Shown in pieces: positions 18,580 through 26,618 of a stretch of 37,288 bases of DNA; within the stretch, counting starts at the first letter, position 1; each line of letters opens with the position of its first letter. The stretch is from CAYQSU01 sp964420325 (GTDB lineage Bacteria > Pseudomonadota > Alphaproteobacteria > Rhodospirillales > Defluviicoccaceae). The translations under genes were made by a program, and so were the position numbers. The stretch is taken from the NCBI GenBank assembly GCA_964420325.1, contig CAYQSU010000031.1:1-37288 (forward strand), read 5' to 3'. The notes under the pieces were generated by a model that saw only the letters and a program-made list of their open reading frames with translations, did not search any database and had not been told where the DNA came from.

Positions 18580-19383
18580 TCACTGTCCTTCGCGGGCGGA
18601 GGCGCTGGCGCCCAGGTTGGCCAGCGCGCTCAGCCGCCGCCGGACCCGGATCAGGTCGTCCGGGCTCACGCGGAGACCGTTGCAGACGGCGTGGCCGATG
18701 CCGTTGATCAGGTTGAATGCCACCCGGCTGCGGCGAGGCACCGGCTTCTCGCCCCATTCCTCGGGAAACGCGTAGCCCCACTGCTCCATGCAGGGCCCGA
18801 AATAGGATCGCGCGCGGTCGTAGAGGTCCGGCGTGTAGTACGAAAGGAAGGGCTGCTTCTCGCCCGTCTTGTTGATGACCGGCAGCGGCCGGACGGAGGG
18901 TGCTCCGATCCTCTCGACGAAGCGGGCGAAATCCGCCTGGATGCTCTCGAAGCGGATGACGACGTCGTAGGCGCGCGGCGTCCACGCGTACTGGCTCACC
19001 CTCACTCTCGGCGGTCCGAAGAACGCTCTGAAGAACGTCGGAAAATCGGCGTCGTTGCGGATGAAGGCGCGCATTTTGAGATGGCGGTTGCTGACCCAGC
19101 CGCCTTGGCGCTCGAAGCGATCCGGCGAGGTGAACGCCCCCTTGTGATCGGTTCTGAGCTTCTCGTAGAGGCTCACCGCCTGATCGAGGGGGTTGCGCAC
19201 GCCTGCGACAAGCAGGTAACGTCGCGCTTCCGTCGGCGCGTGTCTCAGGAACTCGTTGTAGCTGGCGTGCTTGCGAAGGATCACATGGCCGTCGTACTGC
19301 TCACACAGCTCTCTCGCGATGGCCGTCGAGGCGGTCATGGGAACTTCGACGAACACGTAGCGGTATCGATCGCTGATAACCAT
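18580..19383 (-). CDS. Sulfotransferase family protein (Sulfotransfer_2/HNK-1-like)
   Basis: Predicted PAPS-dependent carbohydrate sulfotransferase of 267 aa, cytoplasmic, without signal peptide or membrane helix. The N-terminal VFVEVPMTASTAI (10-22) aligns with the 5'-phosphosulfate loop (usual form PKT-x-S/T), but Met replaces the usual Lys. LLVAGVRNPLDQAVSLYEKL (57-76) with R63 is the 3'-phosphate-binding segment, as in HNK-1 and chondroitin sulfotransferases. NKTGEKQPFLSYYTPDLYDR in the C-terminal third matches the family pattern 'N...Y..dlyd'. The first gene of a two-gene minus-strand unit with the GT2. It is divergent from the beta-helix gene. The altered loop lowers certainty about activity more than about family. 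Confidence 0.84.
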   Translation of the reverse strand: MVISDRYRYVFVEVPMTASTAIARELCEQYDGHVILRKHASYNEFLRHAPTEARRYLLVAGVRNPLDQAVSLYEKLRTDHKGAFTSPDRFERQGGWVSNRHLKMRAFIRNDADFPTFFRAFFGPPRVRVSQYAWTPRAYDVVIRFESIQADFARFVERIGAPSVRPLPVINKTGEKQPFLSYYTPDLYDRARSYFGPCMEQWGYAFPEEWGEKPVPRRSRVAFNLINGIGHAVCNGLRVSPDDLIRVRRRLSALANLGASASAREGQ

Positions 19384-19641
19384 TCTGGTCCACTTGTCCG
19401 GTAAGGCCTTCAGTTCGAGACCGCCGCGGAGGTGCCCTCCGGGCCGCCGGGATCGCCGGAGACGAGCGGAGCTCCGGTCGATGAAGCATCCTCCCGCCTC
19501 TTCCGCTCCGCCGGTAACGGCTGCATGCGCGGCATGGTAGCACGCCGCGCCGGCTCAAGGAACCGTCTCGCAACAGACGACCGCGCTCTTCCGTTGGCTG
19601 TCCACTTCCCGTTCCGCCGTCGCAGCGAGGGGCCTGCGCCG

Positions 19642-22029
19642 GTGCCGACGGGGCCTGCCCCTGACCGCAGTCGACGGCAATGGCCGGTGTTGGCGGCGGC
19701 GATGGCCGCATGCGTTGTCGGTTTCGCGACCGCCCGCGCCGGCATCGAGGAAACCTGCGCCGCGCTCGCCACCGACCGGGCGCCGTTCAACGCCGCGCCA
19801 CCCGCGTTCGCCGACGCCTATACCCGCGACACCGTGCGCGCACCGGTCGCCGACGGCATCTCGCTGTTCGTGCCCGACCTGCCCGACCAGCCCCTTGTCA
19901 GGTGCGGCATCATCGACGTGACCAGGCCGCCGTTCAACGCCGACCCCTCGGGCGAGCGCGATTCGACGGCCGCCCTCAACCAGGCGGTCGATTTCGCCCG
20001 CCGGCACATGCTGGTCACCCACCTGCCGCCGGGAACCTATACGGTGTCGGACACGATCGAGTGCGCCCAGGGCCGCTATCTGCGCCAGGCGGGCAAGACG
20101 CGCCAGCAGACCAAGATCGGCGGCGACCGCAACGGCCCCTGCGTCATGGTCGGCCGCCTCGCCGGCCCGCGGCCGACGCTGAGGCTCGTCGCCGATGCTC
20201 CCGGCTTCGGCGACCCGGGCAAGCCCAGGTACGTCGTCCACTTCTGGGCACGGAGCAAGGATACTCCGACGGAGGAACAGCCCAACATCGCCTTCGGCCA
20301 GAAGTTCATCGGCATCGACGTCGACATCGGCCCCGGCAACGCCGGCGCCGTCGGCATCCGCCATCGCGGCGCCCAGGGATCGGTGATCCAGGATGTCCGG
20401 ATCGACGCCGGCCACGGCCATGCGGGCATCGAGGGCGGGCTCGGGTCCGGAGGCGGCATCGCCAATGTCGAGGTGACCGGCGGTCAGATCGGCCTCGACC
20501 TGTCCGAGACGCAGGTCGTCGCCACCCTCACCGGAGCCGTTCTGAGGGGCCAGCGCCGCCACGCGCTGGTGTTCGGCACGCGGAACGCCCTCGCGGCATC
20601 GGGGATCGAGATCGAGGTGCCGGCCGACGTCAAAGGTCCCGCCATCGTCGTCCAATCGCCCGCCCACTCGCCCCTGAACCAGCTCGTCCTCGTCGATTCG
20701 GTGATCGACTTCCAGGCCCGAGACCCGGCGAACACGGCCGTCTCCTCCAACCGGTCCGTGTACCTCAAGGACGTCTTCGTGCGCAACGCGGCATCCCTGG
20801 TGTCGTTCGCCGACGGAAGCCGCCTCGAGGGCAACCCGGGCGGATGGCGGCACGTCGTCGAGTATGCGGGCGCGAAGCCGCCGGGGACGCGGAAGCGGAA
20901 GTGGACCTACGAGACCACCGTCTACGTCAACGGCGAGAACCGGGGCTATAGCGAACTCGTCTCGGTCAGCGACGCGACGGCCGGGCCGCCGTCGGACCTG
21001 CGCTCGCGGCACCTGTGGCCGGACGGCTTCCCGAGCTGGCAGAGCGCCGACGCCGTCAACGTCAGGTCGGCGCCGTTCGCCGCCGCCGGCGACGGCCGTG
21101 CCGACGACACAAAGGCGATCCAGACCGCCATCGATCGGCACGAGGTGGTGTTCCTGCCCAAGGGCTACTACCGGATCACCAGGCCGCTCCGGCTCAAGCC
21201 GGAGACCAAGCTCGTCGGCGTCGATTCGCACCTCGCCGTCCTGGTTGCCGGCAGGGGCGGCGCGTTCGACGATGCACGCGTGCCGAAGCCGCTGATCGAG
21301 ACCGCCGACGATGCCGACGCCGCCACGGTTCTCGGCTTCTTCGGCCTCTACACGCCCTCGGACCTGCCGGAAGCGTTCGCCCTCCTCTGGCGGTCGGGTC
21401 CCCGGTCCGTCGTCCGGTCCGTGATCTTCCTCAGGCATCCCGACGAGGGTCCCGGGCCCGAGAACAACCATCCGCTGGTGCTGATCACCGGCAATGGCGC
21501 CGGCAGGATCTACAATCTCTTCCAGGAGACGATGGTCGGCCAGGGGCCGGGATACCGCACCGTTCTCGTCCGCGACACCAGGGGGCTGCCGCTCCGCTTC
21601 TATGCGCTCAATCCGGAGAAGGCGCGCGGCGAGGCGAACATGGAGATCCGCACCGCGGCGAACGTGTCCATCTACGGGATGAAGAGCGAGGGCAACTATC
21701 CGGTGCTGTGGATCCGCGACGCCAAGGCCGTCGACCTCTATGGCTACGGCGGAAACGCCGCCGCCTTCGAGACCACCCTCGCCTACCCGCCCGGCTACGC
21801 CCGGTTCCCGCCGTCGCTGTTCCGCATCCAGGCGTCGACCGACATCCGTCTCGCCGGGCTTCTCGACGGCATGCGCGAGACGGGGGGCGCCGACGACAAG
21901 ATCGGCGGCCGCGGCATCGCCCCCGAGCTGTGGAACTTCCTCCTCGAGGTGGGCCCGGACGGCGAGACGCTGCTGACCGAGCCCCGGTTCAGGCCCGTCG
22001 TCTACCTCAGGGGTTACGGGCACCGCTAG
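19642..22029 (+). CDS. Secreted double beta-helix protein (GH55/pectate-lyase-3 type)
   Basis: Large secreted protein of about 795 aa with two pectate-lyase-3-like N-caps. The first (about 99-145) reads NADPSGERDSTAALNQAVDF then HLPPGTYTVSDTI; the second (about 478-540) reads GDGRADDTKAIQTAIDRHEV then FLPKGYYRITRPL. Each is followed by a right-handed beta-helix. Two such helices in one chain is the architecture of GH55 beta-1,3-glucanases and some polysaccharide depolymerases. No catalytic residue can be assigned confidently. The start is uncertain: GTG 19642 has GAGGGG nine bases before and gives a good signal peptide (RSRRQW, hydrophobic core, cut after ATARA), whereas ATGs at 19525 and 19534 and the GTG at 19432 lack one of these. 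It is followed after 8 bp by a sulfotransferase, suggesting work on the same glycan. Confidence 0.8.
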   Translation: MPTGPAPDRSRRQWPVLAAAMAACVVGFATARAGIEETCAALATDRAPFNAAPPAFADAYTRDTVRAPVADGISLFVPDLPDQPLVRCGIIDVTRPPFNADPSGERDSTAALNQAVDFARRHMLVTHLPPGTYTVSDTIECAQGRYLRQAGKTRQQTKIGGDRNGPCVMVGRLAGPRPTLRLVADAPGFGDPGKPRYVVHFWARSKDTPTEEQPNIAFGQKFIGIDVDIGPGNAGAVGIRHRGAQGSVIQDVRIDAGHGHAGIEGGLGSGGGIANVEVTGGQIGLDLSETQVVATLTGAVLRGQRRHALVFGTRNALAASGIEIEVPADVKGPAIVVQSPAHSPLNQLVLVDSVIDFQARDPANTAVSSNRSVYLKDVFVRNAASLVSFADGSRLEGNPGGWRHVVEYAGAKPPGTRKRKWTYETTVYVNGENRGYSELVSVSDATAGPPSDLRSRHLWPDGFPSWQSADAVNVRSAPFAAAGDGRADDTKAIQTAIDRHEVVFLPKGYYRITRPLRLKPETKLVGVDSHLAVLVAGRGGAFDDARVPKPLIETADDADAATVLGFFGLYTPSDLPEAFALLWRSGPRSVVRSVIFLRHPDEGPGPENNHPLVLITGNGAGRIYNLFQETMVGQGPGYRTVLVRDTRGLPLRFYALNPEKARGEANMEIRTAANVSIYGMKSEGNYPVLWIRDAKAVDLYGYGGNAAAFETTLAYPPGYARFPPSLFRIQASTDIRLAGLLDGMRETGGADDKIGGRGIAPELWNFLLEVGPDGETLLTEPRFRPVVYLRGYGHR

Positions 22030-22037
22030 GACGCGCC

Positions 22038-23138
22038 ATGGACCCGGAGCCGGCAGGTCACCCGATCGGGACGGTGCTGATGGACACGGCCGCGGCGACC
22101 TCGGCCCCCGGCGGACCCGCGGACTGGCGTGGCGAGGGTGTGGTCTTCGTCATCAGTCCGCCGCGTTCGGGATCGACCATGCTTCAGCGCATGCTCGGCT
22201 CGCATTCGCGGATCTTCACCCACCCCGAGCCGCACCTCCTGACGCCGCTCGCCTTCCAGGGCTTCTACTACCAGGTGGAGCGCGCCCGCTACAACCACCG
22301 GCTCGCCGCCCATGCCCTCCGCGACTTCGTCGAGGCGCTGCCGAAGGGAGAGGACGACTACCTCGATGCCTGCCGGGCGTACTGCCGCGTTCTCTACACG
22401 CGGATCCTCGCGGGCACCGGCAGGACGCTGTTCGTCGACAAGACGCCCAACTATGCCGACACCATTCTGCCGTTCATCGAGCGCCTGCTGCCGAACGCCA
22501 AGTACATCGTTCTCACGAGACACCCGCTCGCCATCCTCTCGAGCCAGGCCAGAACCTTCTTCGGAGGGGACTACGATCGCACCCTGTTCTCCCGCGACAT
22601 CGTTGCCGGCTTCGTTCCCGCGATCGCCCGCTTCGTCAGAGAGGCCAAGGTCCCCATCCTCGAGCTCAGGTACGAGGATATCGTCACCCGGCCGGAGGCC
22701 GCGATGCGCCAGGTCTGCGGGTTCCTGGAGGTGGAGTTCGAGCCGGACTGCATCGACTTCGGCAACAAGGCTCACCTGACCAAGACCTCGGGCGACCCCA
22801 AGATCCACGCCCACAAGCGGCCGGTCGCCCACTTCGTCGACGCCTGGATGGAGGATCTCCGTGCCCGACCTCGCCGGAAACGGCTCTGCCTCCGCGTCAT
22901 CCGGTCGGTCGATGCCGCTGATCTGCAGGCGTTCGGCTATCCGCGCGCGGCGATCGAGGCGGAGCTCGAGGCGATCGGCCGCTCGCCGCGGCCGGCTGCC
23001 GACCGCCTCACCGCGGCAGCGCTCGCCCACGACGCGGCGTGGTCGGCGATCTGGATGGCGCACAGGATCGCCGCCATTGGCCCCGTCCGCCGCGGTCTCG
23101 CGAAGCTGGTGCGGCTCTGCGAGGCACTCCTGAGATAG
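22038..23138 (+). CDS. Sulfotransferase (Sulfotransfer_3 type)
   Basis: Predicted PAPS-dependent sulfotransferase of 366 aa, cytoplasmic. It has a canonical 5'-phosphosulfate loop VFVISPPRSGSTMLQRML (36-53) with R43, and a 3'-phosphate segment KYIVLTRHPLAILSSQ (155-170) with R161. LELRYEDIVTRPEAAMRQVC matches the 'YEDL...P' element that follows in this family. The C-terminal part, DPKIHAHKRPVAHFVDAWMED, is helical. ATG 22038 has only a weak AGGA; ATG 22080 is an alternative that keeps the domain. It starts 8 bp after the beta-helix gene (same operon) and converges with another sulfotransferase 18 bp away. Confidence 0.92.
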   Translation: MDPEPAGHPIGTVLMDTAAATSAPGGPADWRGEGVVFVISPPRSGSTMLQRMLGSHSRIFTHPEPHLLTPLAFQGFYYQVERARYNHRLAAHALRDFVEALPKGEDDYLDACRAYCRVLYTRILAGTGRTLFVDKTPNYADTILPFIERLLPNAKYIVLTRHPLAILSSQARTFFGGDYDRTLFSRDIVAGFVPAIARFVREAKVPILELRYEDIVTRPEAAMRQVCGFLEVEFEPDCIDFGNKAHLTKTSGDPKIHAHKRPVAHFVDAWMEDLRARPRRKRLCLRVIRSVDAADLQAFGYPRAAIEAELEAIGRSPRPAADRLTAAALAHDAAWSAIWMAHRIAAIGPVRRGLAKLVRLCEALLR

Positions 23139-23156
23139 CGCCCACCGCGCGATCGC

Positions 23157-24161
23157 TCAGAACCGGTTCGACCGGTAGCTCCGGATCGACGTCTTCAGGT
23201 CCTGGAGGAGACTTCCCTGCGTCCGGCCTGCCGGCTGGCGCGCTCGCCGCCTCTGGCGCTGCAGCCACAGCGCGCGAACGAAATCGGCGCCCCGCCACAA
23301 GGCGAGTGCGAGGCGGCCGGGGGTCTCGGCGACGGGCGCATGGGTGAGGCGGGGATAGCCGACCTCGTCCAGGAACGGGCCGGCGATGCGGTCGAGCCGG
23401 AGCGCCGTCGCCTCGGAAAAGTAGGATCGCCACTTGCCGGAGTTGGCCTCGATGCCGCCGAATTCGCCCTCGTGCTCGCTTTGCGGGCGCGAGGAGACGA
23501 GCACGTCCTCCGAGAACTCGAGGCCGAGGAAATCGAGCAGGCCCGCGAGAACCAAGCGCGGGTCGGCGGTCAGGTCCTCGTACCGCACCTCGCGGTAGCG
23601 ATCACCGAACAGGGGCCCTTGCGCCCGCGCGTCAGCGACGCTCTCTCGCCAGCGGGCGACGATCAGCTCCGGCGTCCGCCGCCAGCGCCGATGCAACGAT
23701 GCCGCGCAGTCCCGGCCGTCGCGGACGAGGTGGACGATGCGGGCATCGGGGAACGCGGCGGCCAGCGTGCGGAGGTGCTGCAGGTTCTGCGGGCTCTTCT
23801 CGCACCAGCGGGTCTTTCCGGCGTCTGCGGCGAGGGCGCTGAAGATGGCATCGAAGATCGCCGCCGCCGTACGCTCGGTCGTCCGCCACGCGGGCGGCAG
23901 CGGTGGGACGCCCGAGCCGAGGCGCCGGAACGCCGGCACGGAGCGCAGGATCTCCTGCCACAGCGCGAGGAAGCGATCGTCGTCGTCGAGGCCGCCCCGG
24001 CGGGCCGCCTCGTCGAGGAAGTGGGGGATCAGACGGGTCTCGCCGGGGAACGCATAGACCGCCGGGTGGCGGCCGAGCGCCTCTGCCAGCATCGTCGTGC
24101 CCGAGCCGTTGAAGCCGATGACGAAGATCGGACCCGGCGTGCGCCGTCCGTTCGCTGTCAT
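23157..24161 (-). CDS. Sulfotransferase with FNGSGTT-type phosphosulfate loop
   Basis: Predicted sulfotransferase of 334 aa. The loop is PIFVIGFNGSGTTMLAEALG (11-30): Gly stands where most relatives have Arg or Lys (PRSGTT). HP-x-VYAFPGETRLIPHFLD follows, typical of a recognisable subfamily. WCEKSPQNLQHLRTLAAAFP and the 3'-phosphate segment ARIVHLVRDGRDCAASLHRR, then VRYEDLTADP, complete the fold. The Arg-rich C-terminal tail (WLQRQRRRARQPAGR) may bind membrane or glycan. The ATG overlaps the TGA of the upstream sulfotransferase (ATGA, 24158-24161), so the pair is translationally coupled. The longer in-frame extension upstream is the neighbour read out of frame. Confidence 0.9.
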   Translation of the reverse strand: MTANGRRTPGPIFVIGFNGSGTTMLAEALGRHPAVYAFPGETRLIPHFLDEAARRGGLDDDDRFLALWQEILRSVPAFRRLGSGVPPLPPAWRTTERTAAAIFDAIFSALAADAGKTRWCEKSPQNLQHLRTLAAAFPDARIVHLVRDGRDCAASLHRRWRRTPELIVARWRESVADARAQGPLFGDRYREVRYEDLTADPRLVLAGLLDFLGLEFSEDVLVSSRPQSEHEGEFGGIEANSGKWRSYFSEATALRLDRIAGPFLDEVGYPRLTHAPVAETPGRLALALWRGADFVRALWLQRQRRRARQPAGRTQGSLLQDLKTSIRSYRSNRF

Positions 24162-25099
24162 CCCTCGATCGCCGCCTCCGGCGCGTCGGCCGCCTCTCGG
24201 CCCAGCGCCCGCAGCGCCCGCTGGTGCCACGCCACCGCCCGGCCGCCGAGCTCCTCCCGCATCCGCCTCAGCCGCGGCTCGTACATCTCCGCCAGCGCCC
24301 GCTCGAACACGGGCGGCACGCCGCCCTCGGGCGAGGCCGCGTTGCGCTTCTCGCCGATGTCCCCCTCGACATGGGCGAGGCCGTCGTCGACCCCGAGGAA
24401 GCGGAGGATCTCCCGGGCGATGCGCCGCGGATCCTCGCGGATGTCCTCGAGGCAGCCGACATAGATGTTGTCCTTCGGGAACTGCGCGTGCCAGGCCTCG
24501 AGCGTCCTCAGATAGTCCGATTGCAGAGAGCAGTGGGGGCTCGCGAAGAAGTCGAGGACCTGGCGCTCGTTGATGTGGGAAAGCGGACGCTTCAGGCGTT
24601 CCGGCAGGCTCCGCGCCGCCGCCGACCACGCCCGGTCGATGGGGTCCCTCATGAAGTAGATGATCCTGAGGTCCTCGTTGAGGCTCCGGATGCGGGCGAT
24701 GGTCTCCGGCGACAGGACCGCATAGCTCGGCGTGATCTCCCCGGTCACGCGACCGGCCTCCGCCGCTTTCGCGAACAGGGACCGGTACCACTCGAGGCCG
24801 GCCCGCCCGACGAAGTAGCTGAGATCCCAGGCAGGATCGATCTTGATCTCGGATCCCTTGCCGAGGCGCCCGGCCAGGGGCCGGAGCAGGGCCAGCCCGT
24901 AGTGCTTCAAGCGGCGCCGGAGGTGCCTCCGGTAGCGGGGGCTCGGTGTCCGCACGGCTTCGTCCATGACGTCGAAGACGTGCAGCTCCTTGAGCGGCGG
25001 CAGCCACAAGCTTGGATGGGACCACAGGAGATGGTAGAGCCAGGTCGTTCCGGTCCTGGACGCGCCGATGCCGAGGAAGTGGGGGCAGCCGCCCGCCAT
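24158..25099 (-). CDS. Sulfotransferase (heparan-sulfate-like domain)
   Basis: Predicted PAPS-dependent sulfotransferase of 313 aa. The 5'-phosphosulfate loop is HFLGIGASRTGTTWLYHLLW (7-26), with R15. LWLPPLKELHVFD (K-E-x-H/F-x-F) and GEITPSYAVLSPETIARIR match heparan-sulfate N-deacetylase/sulfotransferase-type enzymes. The 3'-phosphate segment is IIYFMRDPIDRAWSAAAR. Late motifs include FLGVDDGLAHVEGDIGEKRN. ATG 25099 is chosen because the domain begins at once; the in-frame extension upstream is the barrel gene read in another frame. It starts 7 bp after the barrel gene's stop and overlaps the next sulfotransferase by four bases: one operon of three. Confidence 0.93.
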   Translation of the reverse strand: MAGGCPHFLGIGASRTGTTWLYHLLWSHPSLWLPPLKELHVFDVMDEAVRTPSPRYRRHLRRRLKHYGLALLRPLAGRLGKGSEIKIDPAWDLSYFVGRAGLEWYRSLFAKAAEAGRVTGEITPSYAVLSPETIARIRSLNEDLRIIYFMRDPIDRAWSAAARSLPERLKRPLSHINERQVLDFFASPHCSLQSDYLRTLEAWHAQFPKDNIYVGCLEDIREDPRRIAREILRFLGVDDGLAHVEGDIGEKRNAASPEGGVPPVFERALAEMYEPRLRRMREELGGRAVAWHQRALRALGREAADAPEAAIEG

Positions 25100-25106
25100 C
25101 GCCCTG

Positions 25107-26414
25107 TCAGAAGCCGACGCGGGCGCCGGCGGAGACGATGAGCGTCGAGAACTCCCGGTCGGCGATGTTGGAGGTGCGCTCGCGCGCCGAGAACTCAGCG
25201 AACAGGGAGAGGATCCGCAGCGGCTCGTAGCTGACGCCGACGTTGGCCTCGAACACGTCGTCCTCGCGGTCGGTAGTGTCCTCCAGCGAGAAGTCCTGGG
25301 TCCAGTACCGCACCCCGGCGCCGACCTCGATCTTCTGCGTCGGCATCCACACCACACCGCCCGACACGCCCCGCACCAGCTTGGTGTTGGCGAGCTGGGT
25401 GCGCACCGGCTCGACCTCCTGGAACACGGCCGCCTTCAGGGTCGTCTTCGCGGTCAGGAAGTAGTCGACATCGAGCCGGCCCTCGAATTCGGTGAAGTCG
25501 GAGACGACGTCGTAGTCGCGGTGGACGAAGCCGGCCCGCGCGGCCACGGCGATCCATTCGCGGTAGCGCCACTTGACCACCGCCGCCGCCCGCGTCTGGA
25601 TGTAGCCGTCGTCGAGCACCGACGCGATCGCCGCCCCCCGCTCCGGATAGTCGCCGCTGGTGATCGCCGCCTCGACGCCGGCGACGTTGCCCGCTCTGGA
25701 CACGTAGTCGATGCCGAAGCCGCCGGTGGCCTCGGTGAAGTTGACGAACTCCCGCTCCTCCTCGCTGTTGGTGACGTCGGTCCAGCTCGCCTCGCCGCGG
25801 AGCCGCCATCTCGGGTCGACGAAGCACGCCGGCCGAACCGTTGCCCGCTGGCGGGTGACCAGGTTCTGCACCGGCGCCTGGAACTCGGTGAACTCGTCGA
25901 GGCGGCGATCGATGCGGTAGCCGACGTCGCCGGAGCAGACGTCGCCGATCGTCCAGTCGAGGCGCGGTGATACGTCGAAGCCGAGATTGTCGAGATCCGA
26001 GAAGCGGTTGAACAGCTGGTAGAAGACCTCGGAGCGGAGCACCAGTGTCTGGCGGCTGACCGGGATGTCGGCGTCGACGCCGGCGGAGAACACCTCGAAC
26101 GAGACGGCGCGGTCGGTGGAGCCGATGCGCCTCAGCGCCTCCTCGTCGTCGGACACCCGGAAGAAGTTGGAATCATAGGTGTAGCTCGCGCCGGCGAACG
26201 GCCGGATCGGATCCCGGTAGTCCTCGGCGACGGTCGCATCGGGGTCGTAGTCGAGATCGGGCGGCGGCGGCGCGTCGCCGGCGGCCGGCGCCGGGGCGCC
26301 CGCGAGGCCGAGAAGCCAGAGGAGAGCACCCGCTGGCCACAGGCCGAGCGGACGCCGCCCAATCCATCCGCTGCGCCAGGGTCCAGTCGTCATGGGGGCA
26401 CGGTCGCTCGCCAT
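25107..26414 (-). CDS. EpsL-like outer-membrane beta-barrel protein
   Basis: Predicted outer-membrane barrel of 435 aa. A signal peptide (hydrophobic WPAGALLWLLGLAGAPAPAA) is followed by a Pro/Asp-rich linker. RPFAGASYTYDSNFFRVSDD is the start characteristic of EpsL-type barrels linked with exopolysaccharide and exosortase loci. Alternating amphipathic strands continue to the end, which is STLIVSAGARVGF with the C-terminal Phe that marks barrels for BAM insertion. The start may be ATG 26414 or ATG 26393; both have weak ribosome binding sites. First gene of an operon with two sulfotransferases. Role in glycan export or surface attachment is inferred from family and context. Confidence 0.82.
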   Translation of the reverse strand: MASDRAPMTTGPWRSGWIGRRPLGLWPAGALLWLLGLAGAPAPAAGDAPPPPDLDYDPDATVAEDYRDPIRPFAGASYTYDSNFFRVSDDEEALRRIGSTDRAVSFEVFSAGVDADIPVSRQTLVLRSEVFYQLFNRFSDLDNLGFDVSPRLDWTIGDVCSGDVGYRIDRRLDEFTEFQAPVQNLVTRQRATVRPACFVDPRWRLRGEASWTDVTNSEEEREFVNFTEATGGFGIDYVSRAGNVAGVEAAITSGDYPERGAAIASVLDDGYIQTRAAAVVKWRYREWIAVAARAGFVHRDYDVVSDFTEFEGRLDVDYFLTAKTTLKAAVFQEVEPVRTQLANTKLVRGVSGGVVWMPTQKIEVGAGVRYWTQDFSLEDTTDREDDVFEANVGVSYEPLRILSLFAEFSARERTSNIADREFSTLIVSAGARVGF

Positions 26415-26460
26415 CGTCAGCCGTCATCGCCTCGGCGACCGGCTTTAACACACTGCTGCA

Positions 26461-26576
26461 TGCCGGCAAAAGCGCAATTTCGTGGACCTGCGGCGATGGC
26501 GGCGCCGGCCGGCGGCACGATGCCCGGGAATCAGCGATTGCGCCACTCTACCGCAATTTGTATAGTGCCGGCAAAA
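26461..26576. promoter_or_regulatory. Divergent promoter region with two repeated motifs
   Basis: For the plus-strand gene, TTGCGC (26538-26543), a 17-bp spacer and TATAGT (26561-26566) form a good sigma70-like promoter, with a start near 26573. TGCCGGCAAAA occurs at 26461-26471 and 26566-26576, and CGCAATTT at 26473-26480 and 26552-26559. One pair thus lies near each of the two divergent genes, in swapped order. The second TGCCGGCAAAA lies over the predicted start site, a repressor-like position. Confidence 0.45.
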
Positions 26577-26618
26577 CCGGTCCGGGACGGGCGCGGCTCG
26601 GCGCCCGGAGGAGGTCAA

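Noticed and set aside
19555..22023. 822-codon minus-strand open frame
   Set aside because: Antisense of the beta-helix gene, which has a signal peptide and two recognisable N-caps.
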